Positions 9,686 to 17,266 of a stretch of DNA of 45,810 bases are shown one piece after another. Position 1 is the first letter of the stretch. Each line of letters opens with the position of its first letter. The stretch comes from Campylobacterales bacterium (GTDB lineage Bacteria > Campylobacterota > Campylobacteria > Campylobacterales > Nitratiruptoraceae): NCBI GenBank assembly GCA_027082175.1, contig JALWIX010000069.1, positions 1 to 45,810 on the forward strand, written 5' to 3'. The notes under the pieces were generated by a model. It was not told the origin of the DNA, did no database searches, and saw only the letters and a list, made by a program, of their open reading frames with translations. The position numbers and the translations under genes are program-made.

Positions 9686-9790
9686 TTATTTCTGTTTATC
9701 CAAAAGATACCAAAGAAGGGCTAAGAGGATAGGCAGGGCAAACCAGACTGCTATTTGAGGAGTCGCTGGGTTTTTCAATATGTCTTGCAT
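9686..9790 (-). CDS. Putative 34-aa single-TM microprotein
   Basis: MQDILKNPATPQIAVWFALPILLALLWYLLDKQK*; downstream of cytochrome c on the same strand; below the ORF-track cutoff. Confidence 0.4.
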   Translation of the reverse strand: MQDILKNPATPQIAVWFALPILLALLWYLLDKQK

Positions 9791-9846
9791 ATTTGTTATA
9801 AACTTAAAACTATTTCCGGGCAAAAGCCCGAAAATTTTTAAGTAAA

Positions 9847-10146
9847 TTAGAATTTAGAGATATATTCTGATACAGCTTCGATGTCAGCGTCGCTATAAGA
9901 AGCAACTTGACCTTTCATAAGGCCGCCCATTCCGTAAACGTTTCTTGTACCCGCTTTATATCCTTTAAGAGCTTCAACTAGCTTATCTTTGCTCCAACCT
10001 TTAATTGGCTTAGATTTCCCAAGTGCGTGTTTTTCACCATGAGCGCCGTGGCATCCCGCACATTTTTTATATAGAGCCGCTCCGTCAGCCGCCATAAGGC
10101 TCATAGTTCCAGCAGCGATAAGTCCTATGATTGCCAATTTTTTCAT
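9847..10146 (-). CDS. Periplasmic class I c-type cytochrome (c553-like)
   Basis: Signal peptide plus CAGCH heme motif and C-terminal Met-containing region. Confidence 0.9.
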   Translation of the reverse strand: MKKLAIIGLIAAGTMSLMAADGAALYKKCAGCHGAHGEKHALGKSKPIKGWSKDKLVEALKGYKAGTRNVYGMGGLMKGQVASYSDADIEAVSEYISKF

Positions 10147-10321
10147 TTATACTCCTTTATAGATTTTGCACAGTAGGTGCAAATTTGATTAAGTCGTTCA
10201 TATTATAAATTATGAAATCTTTAATAAAGATAAAGAGTTGTAGAATTGCATTAAAATATTGTTTGTGATAAGAAAAGAAACAAATATAGTTTTAAATATC
10301 GAAAATGAAGGAATGTTCAGT

Positions 10322-10828
10322 ATGAATAAAGCTATTTTTTTAGATAGAGACGGAGTTATAAATATAGATAAATCTTATGTTTACAAAATTGATGACTTTG
10401 AATTTGTTGAAGGATTGATGAAAGCGCTAAAACATTTTCAAGATTTAGGGTATCTGCTTATAGTTGTAACTAATCAGTCCGGAATAGGTAGAGGATATTA
10501 TACTATCAATGATTTTAAAAAACTAACTCACTGGATGTTGGAAGAGTTTAAAAGAGAAAAGATTGATATAAAAAAGGTGTTTTTTTGTCCTCATTCTCCG
10601 GAAGAAAGGTGTGAATGCAGAAAACCCCAACCTGGAATGATAAAAGAAGCGGCAAAAGAGTTTGATATAGAACTTAAAAACTCATGGATGATAGGAGATA
10701 AAGAGAGCGATATTGAGGCTGCTTTGAGTGCCGGTATAAAAAATACGATATTGATAGGAGATATGGATACGAAAGCGAAATTTAAAGTTAAATCGATTTT
10801 AGATACAATTTCTATAATTAAAAAGTAG
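10322..10828 (+). CDS. gmhB: D-glycero-D-manno-heptose 1,7-bisphosphate 7-phosphatase
   Basis: MNKAIFLDRDGVINID, CPHSPEERCECRKPQPGM zinc loop; internal ATG at 10322 preferred (GAAGGA RBS) over the ORF-track start 10259. Confidence 0.9.
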   Translation: MNKAIFLDRDGVINIDKSYVYKIDDFEFVEGLMKALKHFQDLGYLLIVVTNQSGIGRGYYTINDFKKLTHWMLEEFKREKIDIKKVFFCPHSPEERCECRKPQPGMIKEAAKEFDIELKNSWMIGDKESDIEAALSAGIKNTILIGDMDTKAKFKVKSILDTISIIKK

Positions 10829-10858
10829 AACGTAGCCGGTAAATTACAAGGAGAATAG

Positions 10859-11863
10859 ATGAGATATTGCGATATAGACTTTAATAATAAAACCGTTTTA
10901 ATAACGGGAGGAGCCGGTTTTATAGGGAGCAATCTGGCTTTCTATTTTCAAGAAAATTTTCCCGAGTGCAAAGTGGTTGTTTTTGACAAATTTAGAACCG
11001 AAGAGAAGTTTTCAAACGGTAATTTGACTAGTTTTGGCCATTTTAAAAACCTTATAGGTTTTAAAGGTGAAATTATAAGCGGAGATATCACAAATAAAGA
11101 AGATATTGAGAGATTAAACGATTTTAAGTTTGACTATATTTTCCATCAAGCCGCTATTAGCGATACTACGGTTCAAGATCAAAAGATAATGGTAGATACT
11201 AACGTGAATGCTTTTAAAGACCTTTTAGATATGGCGGTTATGATGAAAGCGGGGATGATCTACGCTTCTAGCGGAGCCGTTTACGGAAAACTACCTGCTC
11301 CTCATAGAGTGGGCAAAGAGGCTCCCGCAAATATATACGGATTTAGCAAACTTATGATGGATAATTTAGCTTATGAATATATGAAAAAAAGTGACATTCC
11401 TATCGTAGGGCTTAGATATTTTAATGTTTACGGTCCTAGAGAATACTACAAAAACAAAACCGCGTCTATGGTACTTCAGTTTGGTTTGCAGATACTGAGC
11501 GGACAAAATCCTAGACTTTTTGTAGGAAGTGACAAGATAAAAAGGGACTTTGTGTATGTGGAAGATATTATACAAGCCAACATTAAAGCCTGTAATCCGA
11601 AAAAAAGCGGAGTTTATAACGCCGCTACCGGGATTGCTAGAAGTTTTCAAGATATAGTCGATATTTTACAAAAAGAGTTAAACACTGAACTTCCTTGTGA
11701 ATGTATTCCAAACCCTTACGAAAAACAGTATCAGTTTTTTACTCAGGCCGATATCGAACCAACCAAAAAGTTTTTAGATTATGAACCTAGATTTTCTTTA
11801 GAAGAGGGTATAAAAGCAGATATACCTTATATTAAAAAGATTTATGATGAGGAAGTAAGGTAG
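10859..11863 (+). CDS. hldD: ADP-L-glycero-D-manno-heptose 6-epimerase
   Basis: TGGAGFIGSNLA, heptose context, FNVYGPREYYKN. Confidence 0.92.
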   Translation: MRYCDIDFNNKTVLITGGAGFIGSNLAFYFQENFPECKVVVFDKFRTEEKFSNGNLTSFGHFKNLIGFKGEIISGDITNKEDIERLNDFKFDYIFHQAAISDTTVQDQKIMVDTNVNAFKDLLDMAVMMKAGMIYASSGAVYGKLPAPHRVGKEAPANIYGFSKLMMDNLAYEYMKKSDIPIVGLRYFNVYGPREYYKNKTASMVLQFGLQILSGQNPRLFVGSDKIKRDFVYVEDIIQANIKACNPKKSGVYNAATGIARSFQDIVDILQKELNTELPCECIPNPYEKQYQFFTQADIEPTKKFLDYEPRFSLEEGIKADIPYIKKIYDEEVR

Positions 11864-11877
11864 AAGGTAGAAGGGAA
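11855..11877. repeat. Left array flanking intact four-helix-bundle gene; overlaps the hldD stop
   Basis: gtaaggtagaaggtagaagggaa; GGTAGAA-type heptamers. Confidence 0.65.
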
Positions 11878-11881
11878 TAAA

Positions 11882-12241
11882 GTGAGAAATAATCAATATA
11901 GAGATTTAATTGTTTGGCAAAAAGCAATGAAACTAGTTGAATTAGTTTATGAGAAATTGCTATATTTTCCGAAAGAAGAAATATATGGTTTGGCATCTCA
12001 GATAAAAAGATCAGTGATATCTATTCCAAGTAACATTGCAGAAGGTAAAGGAAGAAAAACAGATAAAGAATTTATACAGTTTTTACATATTGCTTTAGGC
12101 TCTTTATATGAACTTCAAACTCAAATTGAACTTGCCAAAAGATTAAATATGATAGAAAATATTGATGAAATAGAAAATAGAAGTTTAGAAATAGAAAAAA
12201 TGTTAAATGCATTGATAAATTCTAAAAAGGAATATAAATGA
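11882..12241 (+). CDS. Intact four-helix-bundle protein (S23 / Avd-like family)
   Basis: YRDLIVWQKAMKLVELVYEK...YGLASQIKRSVISIPSNIAEGKGRKTDKEFIQFLHIALGSLYELQTQIELA, the family signature. Confidence 0.9.
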   Translation: MRNNQYRDLIVWQKAMKLVELVYEKLLYFPKEEIYGLASQIKRSVISIPSNIAEGKGRKTDKEFIQFLHIALGSLYELQTQIELAKRLNMIENIDEIENRSLEIEKMLNALINSKKEYK

Positions 12242-13677
12242 TATCTTCATCCTTCAACCTTCATCCTTCAACCTATATTCCTAAAATCCTAGTAGTAGGT
12301 GATCTTATGATAGATCACTACCTTTGGGGAGAGTGTGAGAGGATATCTCCCGAAGCTCCTGTACAGGTGGTCGATGTCAAAGAGGAGAGCTTTGTTCTTG
12401 GCGGAGCCGGGAACGTTTTAAACAATCTAAAAGCTTTTGGAGCCGAAGTAAGCGTAGTTAGTGTTGTTGGAGATGACGAAAACGGAGAATGGCTAGAGAA
12501 AAGATTAGAAAAAAGAGGTATAAAAAAGCTGGCTCTAATAAAAGAGAAGGGAAGAAAAACTAGTAAAAAAAGTAGAGTTATAGCTTCTCATCAACAGATA
12601 GTGAGGTTTGATAAAGAGAGTAAAGATGATATCTCTAAAAGAAGTGAAGATGAAATTTTGAAAGTTTTAAAGAAAAATGTCTCGGATTTTGATCTAATTT
12701 TGCTTTCTGATTACGGGAAAGGGGTTTTAACTGCTTCGTTGACTCAGAAGATCGTTTCTTTAGCAAAAGGAAAGATTCCGGTCTTTGTGGATCCAAAAGG
12801 AAAAGATTATAGCAAATACAAAGGAGCCGATCTAATAACTCCTAACAAAAAAGAGGCGTCAATCGCTACCGGTATCGAAATAAAAGATGAAAAGAGTTTA
12901 AAAGAGGCAGGATTTTATTTGAAAAATGCGTATGATTTAAAAAATGTGATAATAACTTTGTCAGAAGAAGGCCTGGCTATATTTGAAGATAAGATGGTAA
13001 AGATACCTACCGTAGCTAAAGAGGTTTATGACGTTACGGGAGCCGGCGATACGGTATTGGCCGCTTTGGGTTTTGCGGTTGCAAGCGGAAAGAGCTTAAG
13101 AGAGGCTGCGCGGTTTGCCAATCTTGCGGCCGGGGTAGTTGTGGGAAAAGTTGGTTGTGCTACGGCTACTTTAGAAGAGATAGAAGAGTATGAAAGCTCT
13201 TTGCATAAAAGTAGTTCCGAGGAGCATATAAAAAGCTTTGAAGAGATCAAAAAAGTCGTTGAATATCTAAAAAACAAAAATAAAAAGATTGTTTTTACCA
13301 ACGGCTGTTTCGATATCCTACATATAGGACATGTGAAATATCTTGAAAAAGCTAAAAAACTTGGCGATGTTTTGATAGTAGGCCTTAACGCCGATGAAAG
13401 CGTTAGAAGATTAAAAGGTGATGATAGACCCGTAAATAGCGAGTATGACAGAGCTTATTTGCTTGCCGCTTTGGAAGCTGTTGATTATGTGGTGATTTTC
13501 AAAGAGGATACTCCTTATGAGCTTATAAAAGTAATCCAACCGGATATTTTGGTAAAAGGAGCCGATTATAAAGATAAAGAGATAGTAGGCAGCGATATAG
13601 CAAAAGAGGTAAAACTTATAGAGTTTATTGAAGGTAAGAGTACGAGTAAGATTATTGAGAAAGTGAGGAGGGGATAG
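12238..13677 (+). CDS. hldE: Bifunctional heptose 7-phosphate kinase / heptose 1-phosphate adenylyltransferase
   Basis: PfkB-type kinase (DVTGAGDTV) fused to FTNGCFDILHIGHVKYLEKAK nucleotidyltransferase. Confidence 0.93.
   Translation: MISSSFNLHPSTYIPKILVVGDLMIDHYLWGECERISPEAPVQVVDVKEESFVLGGAGNVLNNLKAFGAEVSVVSVVGDDENGEWLEKRLEKRGIKKLALIKEKGRKTSKKSRVIASHQQIVRFDKESKDDISKRSEDEILKVLKKNVSDFDLILLSDYGKGVLTASLTQKIVSLAKGKIPVFVDPKGKDYSKYKGADLITPNKKEASIATGIEIKDEKSLKEAGFYLKNAYDLKNVIITLSEEGLAIFEDKMVKIPTVAKEVYDVTGAGDTVLAALGFAVASGKSLREAARFANLAAGVVVGKVGCATATLEEIEEYESSLHKSSSEEHIKSFEEIKKVVEYLKNKNKKIVFTNGCFDILHIGHVKYLEKAKKLGDVLIVGLNADESVRRLKGDDRPVNSEYDRAYLLAALEAVDYVVIFKEDTPYELIKVIQPDILVKGADYKDKEIVGSDIAKEVKLIEFIEGKSTSKIIEKVRRG
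12245..12274. repeat. Right array flanking intact 4HB gene; forms codons 3-13 of hldE
   Basis: Reverse complement is (GGTTGAAGGATGAA)x2; encodes SSFNLHPSTY. Confidence 0.9.
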
Positions 13678-13716
13678 GTGGTAAGGCGATGAGGGGATAA
13701 GGTGGTATGGTGGTGT
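13663..13716. repeat. Octamer array at the hldE 3' end (GGnGnnAA)
   Basis: ggtggtaa ggcgatga ggggataa ggtggtat ggtggtgt from 13677; hldE stop codon lies in its first part. Confidence 0.85.
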
Positions 13717-13743
13717 AAAAAAAAACTAATTTTAATTGAGGCC

Positions 13744-13913
13744 TCTGAAAAATTACAAATTGAACGAAGGATTTGAAATTTTAGCTTGAAAATTTTATGT
13801 TCGCCAAAAGGCAAAAAAGTGCGCTTGTTTAGCACTTTTTAATAAAATTTACAAGCGCGTTAGTTTTACTAAAAATTTCAACTCTCCTGAGTGAAATTTT
13901 GTAATTTTTCAGA
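13744..13913. repeat. 170-bp inverted-repeat element with perfect 16-bp ends and alternative internal hairpins
   Basis: TCTGAAAAATTACAAA (13744-13759) and its reverse complement (13898-13913); internal AAAAAGTGC/GCACTTTTT and GCGCTTGT/ACAAGCGC. Confidence 0.75.
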
Positions 13914-13952
13914 ACATTCAGTTCATTTTTTAAAAAGTTAAAAAGGAAAAAA

Positions 13953-14516
13953 ATGTTAGAAATAATAGAAAAAGATTTTGAGTCTCATTTAAAAACTTTT
14001 GAAAAGGTTGTTGAAGAGTTAAAGTTTCATATATATACCGCTTCGATAATCTGTGTTGAGGCATTAAAAAATCAAAAAAAGATTTTACTTTTTGGAAACG
14101 GAGGAAGTGCGGCTGACGCTCAACATATTGCGGCGGAGCTTGTGGGGAGATTTAAAAAAGAGAGACGCTCTTTGCCGGCTATTGCTCTAACAACCGATAC
14201 TTCCGCTTTAACGGCTATAGGAAACGATTACGGCTTTGAGGAAGTTTTTGCAAGGCAGCTAGATGGCTTAGCGAACGAAGGGGATGTAGCTATAGGTATA
14301 AGTACTAGCGGAAATAGCGAAAATGTTTTGAGAGCTTTGGAAATTGCAAAAACAAAAGGGTGCAAAACTATAGGGTTAAGCGGTAGAGATGGCGGAAAAA
14401 TGGCTGCTTTGTGTGATGCGAATATTGTTGTTCCGTCAAACGAAACTCCTCGTATCCAAGAGATGCATATTATGATAGGTCATATTATATGCAATGTTAT
14501 TGATGAGAATTTTTAA
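13953..14516 (+). CDS. gmhA: Sedoheptulose 7-phosphate isomerase
   Basis: SIS domain, [25 protein letters not shown]. Confidence 0.93.
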   Translation: MLEIIEKDFESHLKTFEKVVEELKFHIYTASIICVEALKNQKKILLFGNGGSAADAQHIAAELVGRFKKERRSLPAIALTTDTSALTAIGNDYGFEEVFARQLDGLANEGDVAIGISTSGNSENVLRALEIAKTKGCKTIGLSGRDGGKMAALCDANIVVPSNETPRIQEMHIMIGHIICNVIDENF

Positions 14517-14815
14517 TGAGATTGAGAGAATTTGAGATAGAAGCTATTAGAAAATGCGCTAAAGATATTATCAAAGAGGGTAGAGTTTATCTTTTTGGTA
14601 GTAGAGCTGATGATACAAAAAAGGGTGGAGATATCGATTTGTATATTGAACTTCCAAAAAAACCTGATTTTATGATGAAAATAGATTTTTTGGTATGTTT
14701 AAAAAAAATAATAGGTGAACAAAAAATAGATATAGTTTTACATTATCCTGAGAAAAAAAGAAAGTTAATAGACGATATTGCTAAAAAAGAGGGAATATTG
14801 CTATGGAGCAATTAA
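14516..14815 (+). CDS. MNT-type nucleotidyltransferase (MntA-like)
   Basis: VYLFGSRADDTKKGGDIDLYIEL (GSx10DxD); overlaps downstream HEPN ORF. Confidence 0.85.
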   Translation: MRLREFEIEAIRKCAKDIIKEGRVYLFGSRADDTKKGGDIDLYIELPKKPDFMMKIDFLVCLKKIIGEQKIDIVLHYPEKKRKLIDDIAKKEGILLWSN

Positions 14816-15261
14816 AAGAGAAAATTTTTATGCTCGAACAACTTTTTAAAAAAACTGATTTTGACTTTGACGAGTTAACGAAAATGGATTTAAATGAAAA
14901 AATATATGAAAATATTGAAAAAGAAAGGATTGTAAATAGTTTTTTATTTAGGTATGCAAAAATACAAGACAATATGGGAGCAAAGCTTTTTAAAGAGATT
15001 TTATATGTTTTGAAAGAGATAGATAACTATTCTACTCCTATGAAAGATGTGTTAAATAAAATGGAAAAATTGGGGATTATAAAAGATGCTACAACTTGGG
15101 ATAGATTAAGAGAAATTAGAAATGATATATCTCACGAATATCCGTTAGATTATGAAGAGAGATTGGAAAATCTTAAAAAAGCTATGTGGGGTTATGCAAA
15201 TCTAAAATCAATATTTAATGATATAAAAGTTTATTTAAAAAGAGAAAGTCTTTTAGATTAA
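14803..15261 (+). CDS. HEPN-domain protein (HepT-like) paired with MNT
   Basis: REIRNDISHEYP contains Rx4HxY; overlaps MNT gene. Confidence 0.78.
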   Translation: MEQLKEKIFMLEQLFKKTDFDFDELTKMDLNEKIYENIEKERIVNSFLFRYAKIQDNMGAKLFKEILYVLKEIDNYSTPMKDVLNKMEKLGIIKDATTWDRLREIRNDISHEYPLDYEERLENLKKAMWGYANLKSIFNDIKVYLKRESLLD

Positions 15262-16254
15262 CTCGTTTGCAGCTTTTATAACCATATTTGGAGTTAAATC
15301 TTTCATGCATTTATGATGCTTTAGCGGACAGACTCTTTTCATACATGGCGAACAGTCCAAGTTTAGAGCGACTATTTTACTTTTTGGGTTTTTCCACTGT
15401 GAAGTGGAAGTATAATCGGTAGGACCAAAAATTGCAACAGTTGGTATCTTAAAAGCCGCCGCTATGTGCATAGGTCCGCTATCGTTTGTTATAAAAAGAT
15501 TCAGTTTTGAGATTGCCGCCATCAACTCTTCTATAGTAGTTTTTCCGGCTAAATTTATATAGTTTTTAACACCCAATATTTTGAGTTCTTTTTCTATATC
15601 TTTTGCTATCTCTTTTTCGTTTGGGCCTCCAAAAATTACTATATTAAATCTATCCGAGAAGGTAGCCGCTACTTTTGCAAACTTTTGGGGATACCATCTT
15701 TTTGCACTTCCGTATGTTGCGCCTGGATTTATACCTAATAGAGGAGAAGGCGGTAAGGTGATAAGGTGGTAAGGATTAAGATAGAGTTTTAAGTCGCCGG
15801 GCGGTATATCTGTTTTAAAAACGGAGTTTATGAAGTAGTTGTACTTTTCTACTTGATGCAAAGAGGTTGAAGGGTGAATTTTGAAGGTTGAAGGAGAATA
15901 AAAAAATCTTTTTTTTGAGCCTGTTAAAAATAGTAGCAGTTTAGAAAAAAAGTGGCTTCTAAAAGATACTGCGATATCATGAGAGCCGATTTTTTTAGCT
16001 AGTTTGTATGTTGAAAAGAGGCGATTTTTACTCTTTTTGGTTTCGTCGATGAAAACTTTATTTATTTTTGGATGGTGTTTTAACGCTTCGGCAGATACGT
16101 AACTTCCTACTATAGTTATCTCTTTTGGATTTAGAGTTTGTATGAGATTTTCGATAGCCGGAGTTGCCATTACCGTATCACCAAGCCAGGTTGGAATTTC
16201 AATAAGTAAGGTTGAAGGATGAAGGTTTAAGGTTGAAGGGTTAAATGAGTTCAT
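15253..16254 (-). CDS. waaF: ADP-heptose:LPS heptosyltransferase II (GT9)
   Basis: IPTWLGDTVMATPAIENL, GINPGATYGSAKRWYP, TNDSGPMHIAAAF; carries three low-complexity array insertions. Confidence 0.9.
   Translation of the reverse strand: MNSFNPSTLNLHPSTLLIEIPTWLGDTVMATPAIENLIQTLNPKEITIVGSYVSAEALKHHPKINKVFIDETKKSKNRLFSTYKLAKKIGSHDIAVSFRSHFFSKLLLFLTGSKKRFFYSPSTFKIHPSTSLHQVEKYNYFINSVFKTDIPPGDLKLYLNPYHLITLPPSPLLGINPGATYGSAKRWYPQKFAKVAATFSDRFNIVIFGGPNEKEIAKDIEKELKILGVKNYINLAGKTTIEELMAAISKLNLFITNDSGPMHIAAAFKIPTVAIFGPTDYTSTSQWKNPKSKIVALNLDCSPCMKRVCPLKHHKCMKDLTPNMVIKAANELI
15749..15780. repeat. In-frame octamer array inside waaF
   Basis: ggcggtaa ggtgataa ggtggtaa ggattaag; encodes LNPYHLITLPPSP on the minus strand. 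Confidence 0.85.
15865..15899. repeat. In-frame heptamer array inside waaF
   Basis: ggttgaa gggtgaa ttttgaa ggttgaa ggagaat; encodes FYSPSTFKIHPSTS. Confidence 0.88.
16210..16244. repeat. Five-heptamer array forming the waaF N-terminus
   Basis: ggttgaa ggatgaa ggtttaa ggttgaa gggttaa; encodes FNPSTLNLHPST after the start Met. Confidence 0.92.
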
Positions 16255-17266
16255 AGATAACCTCTAACGTTTTTTGGACATTTTTTTCTATGGTAAAGTT
16301 TTTTGAAATTTCTCTCATCTTTTTTTGCGTTTTATTGAGTTTTTCTTCATCTTTTAAGAGCGAATCTATCTTTTTAGCAACTGAAAAATCTTTTGGGTTT
16401 TTTAAAATAAACTCTTTAGGCAGTATCTCGGAAGCGCCATTTTGGGCCGTAGTAAACGTTACATTTTCAAAACTCATAGCCTCCAAAACAACATTGGAAA
16501 AGGGCTCGTAGTGAGTTGGAAATAAAAATATATCGGAAGCCGCGTAAAAATTGTCGATATCCTTTCTTGGACCCGTAAAGGTAACTTTTGCATCAATCCC
16601 CAAATCTTTTGCTATTTTTTTATATTTTGATATATTTTTCTCTTTACCAAGAACAAAAGCATAAAAATCACTTTCAAGCAATGTCAAAGTCTGTAAAAAC
16701 TCCACAACTCCTTTTCTTTTAAAACCGCTTCCGGCATATAGGATAATTTTGATATCTTTATCTATTCCAAACTCTTTAGAAAGTAGGACTCTAGACTCAA
16801 TCTTATCAAACTCTTTTATCTCTATACCGTTGTAGATGACAACTATTTTTTCAGGAGGAACATTGTAATTTTTGAGGACTTGATCTTTTATCATATTAGA
16901 GTTTGCTATGATCTTTTTTGCGTTTAGAAAAGCTTTTTTCTCAAGATAGAGATATGTTAGATGAAGTGGATTTAAAGATATACCTTTAGTTTTTATAAAC
17001 TCTTTGTGGACCCCGTCTCCTGCTCTGTATATATCGGGGCAGGCGATACGATCTAGAGAAAAGTAAAACTTTTTATTTTTTTTGCTGCAAATTTGTCTAT
17101 TAAAAAGAAGAGCTTTTATCCATGAAGGGAACCATTTTGGAAAATTTGTATGTATGATCTCAAAATCTACATCTTTTTCTTTTAAAACTTTTGCAAGTCT
17201 CTCAAGATATCTTTCAGCTCCGCCGTAGGGAGTATGCTTTTGACGGATAAAACTAAGCTTTTTCAT
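16241..17266 (-). CDS. GT4-family glycosyltransferase (WaaG-like)
   Basis: RQKHTPYGGAERYLERL, YAGSGFKRKGV, FPTHYEPFSNVVLEAMS. Confidence 0.85.
   Translation of the reverse strand: MKKLSFIRQKHTPYGGAERYLERLAKVLKEKDVDFEIIHTNFPKWFPSWIKALLFNRQICSKKNKKFYFSLDRIACPDIYRAGDGVHKEFIKTKGISLNPLHLTYLYLEKKAFLNAKKIIANSNMIKDQVLKNYNVPPEKIVVIYNGIEIKEFDKIESRVLLSKEFGIDKDIKIILYAGSGFKRKGVVEFLQTLTLLESDFYAFVLGKEKNISKYKKIAKDLGIDAKVTFTGPRKDIDNFYAASDIFLFPTHYEPFSNVVLEAMSFENVTFTTAQNGASEILPKEFILKNPKDFSVAKKIDSLLKDEEKLNKTQKKMREISKNFTIEKNVQKTLEVIYELI

Noticed and set aside
9811-9832. CGGGCAAAAGCCCG hairpin as cytochrome c terminator
   Set aside because: 5-bp stem without a U-run on the minus strand; too weak to call.
10259-10321. 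N-terminal extension of gmhB from the ORF track
   Set aside because: Canonical start MNKAIFLDRDG at 10322 has a better RBS and matches the family.
11882-12241. 4HB gene as the Avd of a diversity-generating retroelement
   Set aside because: No reverse transcriptase and no template/variable repeat pair seen in the window.
13566-13835. 89-aa minus ORF over the hldE end and intergenic element
   Set aside because: Its sequence is the reverse translation of the array and of hldE; no motif.
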